DNA from: Paraburkholderia sp. IMGN_8
Lineage (GTDB): Bacteria > Pseudomonadota > Gammaproteobacteria > Burkholderiales > Burkholderiaceae
Assembly: GCF_038050405.1 (NCBI RefSeq)
Contig: NZ_CP150900.1
Coordinates: forward strand, 2,294,001 to 2,358,000
DNA: 64,000 nt
Direction: 5' to 3'
This document shows, one piece after another, positions 37,034 to 45,010 of the stretch; positions within the stretch are counted from its first letter, which is position 1; every line of letters begins with the position of its first letter. The translations under genes and the position numbers were made by a program. The notes under the pieces are model-generated. The model was not told the origin of the DNA and did not search any database. It saw only the letters and a list, made by a program, of their open reading frames with translations.

Positions 37034-37579
37034 TTGGATCTCGCGGACTTCAATCGAATCTGGTCCCCGGTCTACGGGCATCCCGCCTGGTCTGTGAAGA
37101 AGGGGTACGGGAGCTTTCTTACGCTGGAGTTTGGACAGCCCGCGCTTCAGATAAGAGAGCCGCGATTCGCTTCGCCTGATGCGTCGGAACAGGTTCAAGA
37201 ACTTCTAGGCCGCAGACATGTGTCGGTGACCGGTAGCTGGCACTTGTGGATCTATTGCTGCAATTGGTCAATCGCGCTGAGCGGTAAAGAGGTCGTCCAC
37301 AACGAATCACCGACCGATGATATTGCGTTTGCAACGCAGCGACTCGACGGCCAAAAGCTACTGTCTGTAACGTGGGGGACGACGCTCGGTTCGTGGGTGT
37401 TCGCTTTCGACCTGGGCGGTGAGTTGAAGACATGGCCGTATGGCGAAGATCCGTCAGATGAGCAATGGCTTCTCTACGAAAGAGATTCGGGCAACGTTCT
37501 TTCCGTACGAGCGGACGGCCTCAGTTCTTATGGCGCGGGAAGCCGCACCGCGAAAGATGAAGAGTGGCGTCCGATATAA
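37034..37579 (+). CDS. Immunity-like conserved hypothetical protein
   Basis: The 181-residue protein (TTG start) has an N-terminal NRIWSPVYGHPAWSVKKGYG and a core HLWIYCCNWSIALSG, SWVFAFDLGGELKTWPYGED. The same arrangement occurs in small orphan proteins often found beside toxin immunity genes. It follows the Imm50-like gene by 120 bases. Start codon choice is uncertain: no ATG precedes the first conserved residues. Confidence 0.6.
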   Translation: MDLADFNRIWSPVYGHPAWSVKKGYGSFLTLEFGQPALQIREPRFASPDASEQVQELLGRRHVSVTGSWHLWIYCCNWSIALSGKEVVHNESPTDDIAFATQRLDGQKLLSVTWGTTLGSWVFAFDLGGELKTWPYGEDPSDEQWLLYERDSGNVLSVRADGLSSYGAGSRTAKDEEWRPI

Positions 37580-37875
37580 AAGCGCGAAGTGCAGTCGGAC
37601 GAGAGCACAGGTCCGTTCAACGGTGAGTCTCCAAGCATTACCACATCGCCAACGCCGAACGGCGAATGGCCGCTTCGGGCGAGAGCGACTGGCTGCTTCG
37701 GGTCGCACTGGGACAAATAACCCCCCCAGGACGCTGGCCACCGACCTGCGCCGAACTTCAGTAGCCGACCCACATCGGCCCGTCGGAACTTCCAGAAACG
37801 GTCATTCGTGGTCGAATGTACTAACAGCCATGAATGCTCGAAGAGGACTTCAGCCCGAGCCGGACGATGAAAGAC
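37580..37875. other. Gap of about 300 bases
   Basis: Medium frames on both strands overlap each other and end without similarity. I see no clear gene. Confidence 0.35.
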
Positions 37876-38043
37876 TCATTTCGCATCGCTCAAACCGTTG
37901 CTTAGTAAAGCATTGCCCCTCCTTTTGGCGGCTACGCGGTCGCCCGTTGACGGGGTCGGCTGCCGGTTGCGCCACGCGTTGATCGCGTCCTCGATTGCCT
38001 TGATGGAGACGTTTGCCGCGCCCGTCTGGCATGTTGCGGTCAT
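37876..38043 (-). pseudogene. DUF3717-like fragment
   Basis: A 55-codon frame starts MTATCQTGAANVSIKAIEDA and continues INAWRNRQPTPS, the AIxxAINxWR pattern of the small DUF3717 proteins of Burkholderia. The second half of that family (with an ALAPEVRALA-type helix) is not present; the frame ends GNALLSNGLSDAK. It is probably a truncated copy. Confidence 0.35.
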
Positions 38044-38153
38044 GGGCCCCTCACTGGTGAGCGCCCCGAGATCAGCGCCCATGGGCTGCTAGCGACGGGG
38101 CGGCATAAGCGCCGTGCCGTTTCGGACTAGAATCCTCTGAGGAGGTGTCAGTC

Positions 38154-38330
38154 ATGTCCGCTATCAAGCGCATCGATCCGGGCCATTCCGCCTATCAGGC
38201 CGCGCTGCACAGGACGACCCGCTACCCTGCGGAGCACGTCACGTTGACGGCTGGCTCCAGGAAGAGGCTGCGCCCCTGTGTGCCGCATCGAAAGGGCGGG
38301 CGCGGCAAGGTCGGCATCGGCGGCAAGTAG
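38154..38330 (+). CDS. Very small basic protein, unknown
   Basis: The 58-residue frame (MSAIKRIDPGHSAYQAALHR start, HRKGGRGKVGIGGK end) has GGAGG 8 bases before ATG 38154, a strong start signal for such a small gene. It is strongly basic and ends with a Gly/Lys/Arg tail, so nucleic-acid contact is possible. No family known. Confidence 0.45.
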   Translation: MSAIKRIDPGHSAYQAALHRTTRYPAEHVTLTAGSRKRLRPCVPHRKGGRGKVGIGGK

Positions 38331-38359
38331 GTACCTGCAACCCCTGTATGGCGTCGGGC

Positions 38360-38480
38360 TTTAGAAGGTGGCTTGACGTGAATTGGCTGTCCGGCGCGAG
38401 GGCGGATGAAACGCGGTCGCTCCTCCAGCTCTACCCTGCCGACTTGATGTCCGCCGAAGCGTATCCGCTGCCTCCGCGCA
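38360..38480 (+). pseudogene. Possible remnant of an SOS-response-associated peptidase (YedK/HMCES) gene
   Basis: The plus frame reads WLDVNWLSGARADETRSLLQ and then LYPADLMSAEAYPL. HMCES/YedK proteins have a RWLDP-xx-LLRPYPADxMxAYPVS element in this order near the C-terminus. The N-terminal MCGR catalytic segment is absent and the sequence loses similarity after 38480, so at best this is a scrap. Confidence 0.25.
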
Positions 38481-38544
38481 AGGCAGGACACTCGATCGGC
38501 ATTGACGGGCAGCCGTGCTGCGAGTGTCTTGAATCGTCGACGAT

Positions 38545-38967
38545 CTACCCCTCGATGTCGAACGGCCGCTGGCCGCTTGTTGCCTGTCGTGACCGGCTGA
38601 TGGCGGCGCAAATCCGATGAAAAAACTCAGAAGTGGGCATGCCGCGCGGGGAGCCGTCCGACGATGTTGTTGTCGCTGGTAATGCGCGGGAAAGTCCGAG
38701 CCGCGAATGCCGCTTCCCGCCATCCGGTAGACGCCTGCAAACCGCTCGCGGGGCTCGGGTGATATCGACGCGTGTCCCGGACCCGCCAGCGGTTTCTACG
38801 GGCCTTAAGGTGAGCTTTTTCGGGAGCAGTGCGCGGTCACACACCTTGAGCAGCATTCGCCCGATGCTCGCGCCGTACCGGTTCGCTTCGGTAATGCACC
38901 TCGACGCGCATTTTCGCGCGCAGGTTGGCACCGACAGAATCGCCGAGCTGTACCTGTCGGTTTTCAT
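38545..38967 (-). CDS. Hypothetical protein coupled to the preceding small gene
   Basis: A 140-residue frame starts with ATGA overlap to the stop of the 38964-39287 gene. Its first 60 codons have the high third-position GC of real genes; the C-terminal half is rich in Arg, Ser and Pro and less convincing. No family. It may be real only in its first half. Confidence 0.35.
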   Translation of the reverse strand: MKTDRYSSAILSVPTCARKCASRCITEANRYGASIGRMLLKVCDRALLPKKLTLRPVETAGGSGTRVDITRAPRAVCRRLPDGGKRHSRLGLSRALPATTTSSDGSPRGMPTSEFFHRICAAISRSRQATSGQRPFDIEG

Positions 38968-39287
38968 TTGGCTGCCTCAAGCCGCTCGCGCAACCAGTCG
39001 GTCACTGTAGCTTCCGGTGGACAGCCATATTCGAGCAGCACGAACCGGATATCGTTAAGCACCTGTTGAACCGTGTCGTACACGTAACGCGACACGTAGT
39101 TCTCCTGATCCTGTCCGAACACCGTCCCTACTTCGATGTCGATCAGCGCGAGGCGCATGCGACCCAGCAGCTCGCGCTGTGAGAGCGTCAGGTTCCTGTC
39201 ACGCAGGGTGCGCGTGGCGTCTTCAGCCAGCCGCTCACGCTGCCGTGACTGCAACTGCGCGATGCCCTTCAGGGTTTCATGTTTCAT
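38964..39287 (-). CDS. Small hypothetical helical protein
   Basis: The 107-residue protein (MKHETLKGIAQLQSRQRERL start, VQQVLNDIRFVLLEYGCPPE towards the end) is predicted all-helical with strong heptad-like patterns. It probably forms a dimer or binds a partner. Its end overlaps the next start, and it follows a phage-satellite-type frame, so it may be mobile-element cargo. No family recognised. Confidence 0.6.
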   Translation of the reverse strand: MKHETLKGIAQLQSRQRERLAEDATRTLRDRNLTLSQRELLGRMRLALIDIEVGTVFGQDQENYVSRYVYDTVQQVLNDIRFVLLEYGCPPEATVTDWLRERLEAAK

Positions 39288-39809
39288 GATTTGGTCCCCG
39301 TTTCATTTTTGTCGCGCCGGTCAAAGCGGGCGTGTGATTATTGGTCGCCTGTCCGATTGCGCGCTGCAATCTATGCGAGCAGTAGCGCGCCCGGTTCAGG
39401 CCACGGCAAAAACTTCCCCCATGCCGTGGATCAACAATACCCATTTTCCGATGATTTTCTGTGCGCTGATGCGCATTGGGCGATACCCCTACCGTCGTTG
39501 GAATCGCGGCGAAGAAAAAAACACCCCGACCGCGTTCTCGGCGGCCTTGCCCGTAGAGATGGAATACCCCCCTACACCCTGCGGGAAGGCCCGCCAAGGC
39601 CACCAGACGGCCCGCCACGGGCGTGCGCGCCGCCGGTTGACGTGCGCAGGTCCGACTTGCGGCAGGCCGTTGCGAGATGTTTTCGGTTCAGACCACAAGG
39701 CACGCCGATTACCGCACCCGGCCGTCGCGCCCGTGTAGGCAGTCACATTGCATCGAGTGCAGTTGATAAACCCGCCCTCGGCAATCTTCCCCAAACAAGT
39801 ACAGACCAC
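39277..39809 (-). pseudogene. Icd-like (host cell division inhibitor-type) coding region in two overlapping frames
   Basis: Frame A runs from 39809 to 39489 and ends NAVGVFFSSPRFQRR; frame B, shifted by one step, runs from about 39618 to 39277 and reads GVFFFAAIPTTVG, then RARYCSHRLQRAIGQATNNH and TPALTGATKMKRGPNHET. The end of B resembles Icd-like/Ash proteins of P4-type satellite phages. The frames meet at a run of seven T (A at 39515-39521 on the plus strand). Either an indel split one gene or the ribosome shifts at this run. The downstream end overlaps the 39287 gene by a few bases. Confidence 0.4.
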
Positions 39810-39949
39810 CGGGGGGTCTCAGTCTTGAAACACTAACGCCCGAATCTGTGGCTTGAAGAAGGTTGGTTGTGGCTCTTAGCCGATGGATACGCTGCGCCCG
39901 AGGCAATGGCACGCTTAATGCCTATCGCAATCGAAAGGGGGAGTCAAAA

Positions 39950-40435
39950 ATGACAAAGTTTAAAATTGCACTTGTTGCCTTTCTTGGGTTGCTGTTGGGA
40001 GCACCGGCGTTTGCTCAGTCGAGCAGAGAGTTGCAACGTGCATTCATGAAGATCGATGCACAGATCGAGACAGGCATAAATTATCGGGTTTACAACGTAC
40101 TCGTCGGCGACGCAAACCTTGAATTAAAATTGTATGCTGCGTCGAAGGAAGGAGTGCAACACCCGCAGGCCATAGCTAGCTTCAAGAGTTCCCTCCTCCA
40201 GTACGCTTTCGCCGCTACTCTTTGGGAGCGCAAGTTGCAGGGTGCAGGCTGGAATACAATTTCTCCTACCGAGCCGATGTATCAAGGATTATTGACTTCA
40301 TATCCCGATGCAACGAAGTCATTAAAGGAAGGCGGCGCCATGTTTGATGATAGAACGCTGAGCATTGAGTTTCTACTACCTCTTATCTGGCAACGCGCCG
40401 TTGAGCAAAGCAAGCTGGCAATGAGCTTGATGTAA
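39950..40435 (+). CDS. Exported hypothetical protein
   Basis: The 161-residue protein has a classical signal peptide (MTKFKIALVAFLGLLLGAPA-FAQ) followed by a helical body (SRELQRAFMKIDAQIETGIN). GGGGGAG lies before ATG 39950. It has an AT-richer composition than its neighbours, a mark of acquired DNA. No family recognised. Confidence 0.65.
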   Translation: MTKFKIALVAFLGLLLGAPAFAQSSRELQRAFMKIDAQIETGINYRVYNVLVGDANLELKLYAASKEGVQHPQAIASFKSSLLQYAFAATLWERKLQGAGWNTISPTEPMYQGLLTSYPDATKSLKEGGAMFDDRTLSIEFLLPLIWQRAVEQSKLAMSLM

Positions 40436-40539
40436 AGCTTCTTCGATGGTCGCGACGGACGCGCGCCAATTCCCGAAACCGCCGCCGTCGCACGCCCCTG
40501 ACCACCGCCAACCGTAGACGCGCCGGAGGTTCTGCGGCA

Positions 40540-41025
40540 TCACATCGCGCTTTCGAGAAAGTCCGTGATTGCATCACGACTCGGAGTGATGCCTCTCAAC
40601 TGAAGAACGGCACCTGCATTGCCTCGATGATAAATTCCGTGCAGGCAAACATGCAGAATGATCTCGCCTCGCCGCATGCGCGCCGGCTTTCCGCTGGTAA
40701 AGACGAAATCGACAGGCTGCTCGAAATCGCTCTCCGCCAAACTATCTAAGTAAGATGCGTACCAGTCGTCGACCGCTGTCGCACTGCTCGCAAGCGCATG
40801 CAACTCCGGGAGCTTTTCCGATCGCGCCGCCTGAAACCTGTGCGACAGTCCCTGTAGGTGATGCTGAAAGATTCTGTCAACCACATGTATATGGTCGAGG
40901 ATGCGTAGCATGACCGAGGCGTCCTCGTTGGTTAGTCGCTCGAAATTCTCGCTGACGACATCGTAGAGTCCGCGATCGGCCCATCGTTTGATGGCAATAA
41001 GTTTGGAGTAAGGCTGACAGATCAT
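40540..41025 (-). CDS. DinB-family protein (four-helix metal-binding)
   Basis: The 161-residue protein has the DinB/YfiT fold pattern: IAIKRWADRGLYDVVSENFE at the start, a His pair in LDHIHVVDRIFQHHL, and the last helix HVCLHGIYHRGNAGAVL whose His residues complete a metal site. Members act as thiol transferases or stress proteins. Start 41025 has AAGGA 9 bases upstream; a longer frame begins at 41061. It is divergent from a TetR regulator with a palindrome between, so it is the probable target. Confidence 0.83.
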   Translation of the reverse strand: MICQPYSKLIAIKRWADRGLYDVVSENFERLTNEDASVMLRILDHIHVVDRIFQHHLQGLSHRFQAARSEKLPELHALASSATAVDDWYASYLDSLAESDFEQPVDFVFTSGKPARMRRGEIILHVCLHGIYHRGNAGAVLQLRGITPSRDAITDFLESAM

Positions 41026-41111
41026 GAGAGGTTTCCTTCCACCGCCGAGGTAGCGATGCACGTTTGATCCAGGTTGGCTTCCCCGTTGCTATTCGATTCG
41101 CCAGATGCATA

Positions 41112-41131
41112 ATACGAGCGGTAGCTCGTAT
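41112..41131. promoter_or_regulatory. Perfect palindrome, probable TetR operator
   Basis: ATACGAGC-GGTA-GCTCGTAT is an exact 8-bp inverted repeat with a 4-base spacer. It lies between the divergent DinB-like (minus) and TetR (plus) genes, 30 bases before the TetR start. TetR-family repressors bind such near-20-bp palindromes and usually control both flanking genes. Confidence 0.75.
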
Positions 41132-41160
41132 TTACCTACTCGCATTTTGGAGCCCGGCAA

Positions 41161-41784
41161 ATGGCGCGGAAGCCGCTCACGAAACCCAGGAAACACGCCT
41201 CTCAAGAGAGATCGCGCGCGACGGTCGACGCACTGATTGAAGCGACCGCTCGCATTTTGGTCAGAGACGGCTTCGATAAAGCCAGCACCAACCGTATCGC
41301 CGAAAAGGCGGGCGTGAGCGTTGGTTCGCTCTATCAGTATTTCCCCAGCAAAGAGGCGCTCGTTGCTGCTGTCGTAGAGCGCCATAATCAGGAACTGATG
41401 GAGGTGGTCCGTGCCGCTCTCGCAGAGGTTGCAGTGCTCCCGATGGAGCAGGCGGTGCGCAAGCTTGTTGCCGCAGCGATCCAGGCGCATCGCATCGATC
41501 CCGGACTGCATCGCGTGCTTGCGGAGCAGATTCCGCGTACGGGAAGGCCTGGGAACACAGAAGTCTTGAATCGGGAAACCTATGCCTTGTTCAGGGCCTA
41601 CCTCGAAGCCCACTGCGATGAGTTTCGCGAAGTCGACCTGGGGCTTGCAACATTTGTGTGCGTTACATCAATAGAGGCGCTGACACATACAGCGGTCCTA
41701 GACCATTCTGAAAGTCTCTCGGACGAAGCGTTTGAAGCGCTCGTCGACGAGGCCACACGGCTCGTAGTCCGCTATCTGCAATAG
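41161..41784 (+). CDS. TetR-family repressor
   Basis: The 207-residue protein has the TetR HTH (ILVRDGFDKASTNRIAEKAG, VSVGSLYQYFPSKEAL) at about residues 32-67 after a basic N-terminus and a helical ligand domain without a known signature. It starts at ATG 41161, 30 bases after the palindrome, and probably represses itself and the DinB-like gene. The inducer is unknown. Confidence 0.9.
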   Translation: MARKPLTKPRKHASQERSRATVDALIEATARILVRDGFDKASTNRIAEKAGVSVGSLYQYFPSKEALVAAVVERHNQELMEVVRAALAEVAVLPMEQAVRKLVAAAIQAHRIDPGLHRVLAEQIPRTGRPGNTEVLNRETYALFRAYLEAHCDEFREVDLGLATFVCVTSIEALTHTAVLDHSESLSDEAFEALVDEATRLVVRYLQ

Positions 41785-42067
41785 TCACTCTCCAATTGTT
41801 TGTGACTGCATGAACCCAGCCGAACCCGGATATGCGAAGTCGGTTGCCATCGCAGTTGCTTCGCGGTTCCGCCAAGCGCGCGGCAATTTGAGTTCTCGAA
41901 AAGCTGCGGCGCGCATGCGGCATGGCAGCGCAAGCTTTTGAAGAGAGTGTGACCAGCCGCACGATCCGCCTGGAAAAATCCTTATAGATTATCGGATGTG
42001 GATTCCCCACGAACAACAACGCAGTTGACTCCCGAGCCGAAGCTCGGCGTAGGTCAAGGAGGACTCC

Positions 42068-44158
42068 ATGAAGCGAGGTCCGATTCGAATATTCTTGTCG
42101 GCTCTGTGCCTTGTAATGGCCGCCGCCCTTCTCCCGGCGCATGCCCAGGTGCGAACGCTCGATCGGGCGCTGGCCGCGAACCAGGCGACCGGAGCTGCGG
42201 ACACCTCGACCGTGCAGCAGAGCGTGCGCACCGGCAATCCCTTGCCGGGACATTCGCCGCGAAACCGTCCTTCCGTCGTGGGAAATGGTGCCGGCCTGCC
42301 GCTGCCGCACTGGTCCAGTTCGTTTCGCACCGGAGGCATCGATTACCCGTTCACGGTGATCGGTGCCGATCCGGCCAGCGGGCAGACCAGCGTCATTCCG
42401 ACCATCATCTTGCCCTATCGATTCGTCTTCTCGGACGGCACGATCCTGGACGCCACCACTGACGTCGTCGACGGCATCACGCCGTTGAACGGAGTCCTCG
42501 GCTCGCCCGCCTTTCAGCGCTATCCGTTCCAGGCAGGACCCACGCCGCTCGGGACGACGCAATGGGGCGACGCTTTCATGCGCGCCAACTTCTGGTCGGT
42601 TCACTCAGACCAGGGCCCCGGCTATCACGTGCTGCTTGCCACGCCAACCGTGCTGGCGCCGGTGACGATCCCTGTGCCTGCCGACATCGGCTATACCTTC
42701 GTGGTCGGAGGCCAACGCTACGGCGTCGTCGATTTCTGGTGGCTGACGGACGTCCAGACTACGGTGATGCGCACGTTGGGCGTCAGCCCCGATGTGCTGA
42801 CCATCCATCTGGCTTCGACGGTGATCTACAGCACCCAGGAGGGCGGGAATTTTCTGGGCTACCATTCGGCGACCGATCTCAGCGCGACAACCCATGTGCC
42901 GGGTATCAACACGTACATCCAAACCAGCTACTTTCCGGCAGCGGCCTTTGGAGGCCGTTTCGGCAACGTGACCGTGCTGGCGCACGAAGTGGTCGAGTGG
43001 CTCAATGATCCGCTGCTCAACAACGCTCCGCCCGTCTGGCGTGACCCGGTAGTGGCCCATTACTGCTGGAATTACCTGATGGAAGTTGCCGACCCGCTGG
43101 AGCGACTGGTGGGCTTCCAGGTCACCCTGAACGGCCGCAGCTACTTGCTGCCCGACGCGGTCTTTCAGCCGTGGTTCTCGCGCATGCCGGTCAGCTTCTC
43201 CGCCAATGGCTGGTATTCCTTTGCCAACCGGCTCAGTTCTTATTCCGAGAAGTGCCCGGTGTTCGAGATCTACGCAACAGCGGCGCTGCGCTTCCTCGAT
43301 GTGGACACCACGGTGTTCACCGGCATCAACAACAGCAAGCAGGTCGTCGGCTACGTGACGTTCGGCACTGCGCTCGGCAGCTTTCGCCTCGACAATGTCG
43401 ATCCGGTCAATGGTTGGCCGGTTACGGTCACGTCGATCTACGTGCCCGGCTCCCGGTTGACCCTGGCCAACAAGATCAATGATCAGGGGCAGGTCGTGGG
43501 CATTCAGGTCGACAGCGGCGGCGCAATGCACGGCTTCCTGCTGAGCAACGGCCAGTACAGCTCGGTCGACTTTCCAGGCGCCATCGCCACCGAGGCCCTG
43601 GCAATCAACAACGCACCGGTGCCGGTGATCGTCGGCAATTTCACCGACGCGACGGGGGTGACCCACGGCTTCGTACTCAGGAACGGCGTGTATCGGCAGA
43701 TCGACTATCCGTTCGCAACCGATGTCTCCATCACCGGCATCAACGACAGCGAACAGATCGTTGGCCTCTACGACGACGCTCCGGCCCCTGGTGTGCACGG
43801 ATTCGTCGGCAACCTGGGGACGGCAACGGCCCTCGAATTCCCGCCGCTCCCCCGCGGCAGTACGAGCGCGGGCGGTATCAACAACGCGGGCAATGTGATC
43901 GGGACGGTCCGAACCACGGGCGGCGCACCCATCGGCTTCCTGTTCGGAGCCGGCAACTACGAGGACGTCGCGCTCGGCACAGGTTTTCCGACTTTGATGA
44001 ACGACATCAACAATGCAGACTTGGCGGTTGGTAACTTCTACGACAGAACGACGGGATCCTGGGGGGCGATCGCCGTGCCCCTGTCATTGACCCCAGGGCG
44101 CTCAGAACCGCCCGCGCCAATGCTGCTTCGAATGCCGGCGGGTATGTTCGGGCGGTGA
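42068..44158 (+). CDS. Large exported protein: HExxxW-type domain plus HAF repeats
   Basis: The 696-residue protein has a signal peptide (ALCLVMAAALLPAHAQ). The middle contains VLAHEVVEWLNDP, an HExxxW motif like that of some metal-binding peptidases, followed by YCWNYLMEVADPLE. The C-terminal third has repeated HAF units (GINNSKQVVGY, INDQGQVVGIQ, INNAGNVIGTV, INNADLAVGNF), about 50-70 residues apart, which make a beta-propeller-like array in extracellular proteins. GGAGG lies 7 bases before ATG. A long antisense frame is a shadow. Function unknown; secretion is likely. Confidence 0.8.
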   Translation: MKRGPIRIFLSALCLVMAAALLPAHAQVRTLDRALAANQATGAADTSTVQQSVRTGNPLPGHSPRNRPSVVGNGAGLPLPHWSSSFRTGGIDYPFTVIGADPASGQTSVIPTIILPYRFVFSDGTILDATTDVVDGITPLNGVLGSPAFQRYPFQAGPTPLGTTQWGDAFMRANFWSVHSDQGPGYHVLLATPTVLAPVTIPVPADIGYTFVVGGQRYGVVDFWWLTDVQTTVMRTLGVSPDVLTIHLASTVIYSTQEGGNFLGYHSATDLSATTHVPGINTYIQTSYFPAAAFGGRFGNVTVLAHEVVEWLNDPLLNNAPPVWRDPVVAHYCWNYLMEVADPLERLVGFQVTLNGRSYLLPDAVFQPWFSRMPVSFSANGWYSFANRLSSYSEKCPVFEIYATAALRFLDVDTTVFTGINNSKQVVGYVTFGTALGSFRLDNVDPVNGWPVTVTSIYVPGSRLTLANKINDQGQVVGIQVDSGGAMHGFLLSNGQYSSVDFPGAIATEALAINNAPVPVIVGNFTDATGVTHGFVLRNGVYRQIDYPFATDVSITGINDSEQIVGLYDDAPAPGVHGFVGNLGTATALEFPPLPRGSTSAGGINNAGNVIGTVRTTGGAPIGFLFGAGNYEDVALGTGFPTLMNDINNADLAVGNFYDRTTGSWGAIAVPLSLTPGRSEPPAPMLLRMPAGMFGR

Positions 44159-44250
44159 GGTTTGTCGACTGCTTCTCGTCCGTCCCACGGAGGGGCAAAC
44201 GAGCGACCGCTTTGCGGCAGGGAAGTCGTCGAGGTGAATAGCCGGATTGG

Positions 44251-44450
44251 GTGTGCGCCGTGAAAAGGTGGCGCTTTCCAGCGGGTGCAAGCCCCGCCCG
44301 GCAAATGCTCCAGCCGGAAGCAACCGGAATGGTCGCCTCCCCCCGTAAGGGCCGACGAACATCGCAGCCCGGAGGAGTGAGAGGATATGGAAGAGGGTTC
44401 CCGCGGCCAGCACTTTGGATAGTCGTTTTTTCCGGCCAATGTATATGTAG
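44251..44450 (+). mobile_element. Group II intron-like 5' remnant
   Basis: The stretch begins GTGTGCGCC, a group II intron 5' boundary type, and continues with domain I-like elements (TTTCCAGCGGGTGCAAGCCC, then CGCCCGGCAAATGCTCCAGC and a GGAGGAGTGAGAGG run) that recall bacterial introns in arrangement. No reverse transcriptase frame and no domain V hairpin follow before 44600, so at most the 5' part survives. Another structured RNA is possible. Confidence 0.4.
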
Positions 44451-44700
44451 TGAAGGACATCATCCTACCTGGAAAGACCCACCGGTGCTGATCCCATACG
44501 AACCGACCCAAAAGAAAGCCTACCGGTTAAGGTCGGCTAAAGATTCTGGCTATTCCGAGGGCCGTGCCAGAACCTGAGAGAGGGTTATGCGCAAGATCCC
44601 CACCGGCTGGTCGCGGTATCTGAAACATCATGGCTCACGCAAACGCCAGTTTTGGCTGGCGAGCGCCGTGACGCGCGTCGCGCTGTACCGAGGGTTCAGG

Positions 44701-44997
44701 CTATTGACGCGTGACAGATTCCCGACCCAGTGCGGCGAGGATGGCATTGGTGAGCCCAAGCAACACCGAGTGATATTCGGCGGGCAACGCCACATCGTCC
44801 ATCTGCGCCATGGCGTCTTCAATGCCCCGGCGAAACGACCGGGCGACCTCGGCGCGCTGCGACGTCGAGAGGTGCAGCAGGGCCGCGTCAAAAAAAGCAC
44901 CCAGCACCATGGCCCGCGCGCCAAGCATGCTCATGGTCTTCGTGTTGGTGGTCACAAGCCCGGCCATCTTTCCCAGAACCTCGTTAGCATTGTCCAT
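44701..44997 (-). CDS. Small helical protein after the chemoreceptor
   Basis: The 98-residue protein (MDNANEVLGKMAGLVTTNTK start, VLLGLTNAILAALGRESVTR near the end) starts 13 bases after the chemoreceptor stop, so it is in the same operon. It has no transmembrane segment and a largely helical pattern. Being next to a receptor with a CheR-binding tail, it could be an accessory signalling protein. No family recognised. Confidence 0.7.
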   Translation of the reverse strand: MDNANEVLGKMAGLVTTNTKTMSMLGARAMVLGAFFDAALLHLSTSQRAEVARSFRRGIEDAMAQMDDVALPAEYHSVLLGLTNAILAALGRESVTRQ

Positions 44998-45010
44998 TTT
45001 TCAGACTCGC

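Noticed and set aside
42605-43798. 397-codon open frame on the minus strand
   Set aside because: It lies entirely antisense to the HAF-repeat gene, whose signal peptide, motifs and ribosome-binding site are clear; the frame is a GC-rich shadow.
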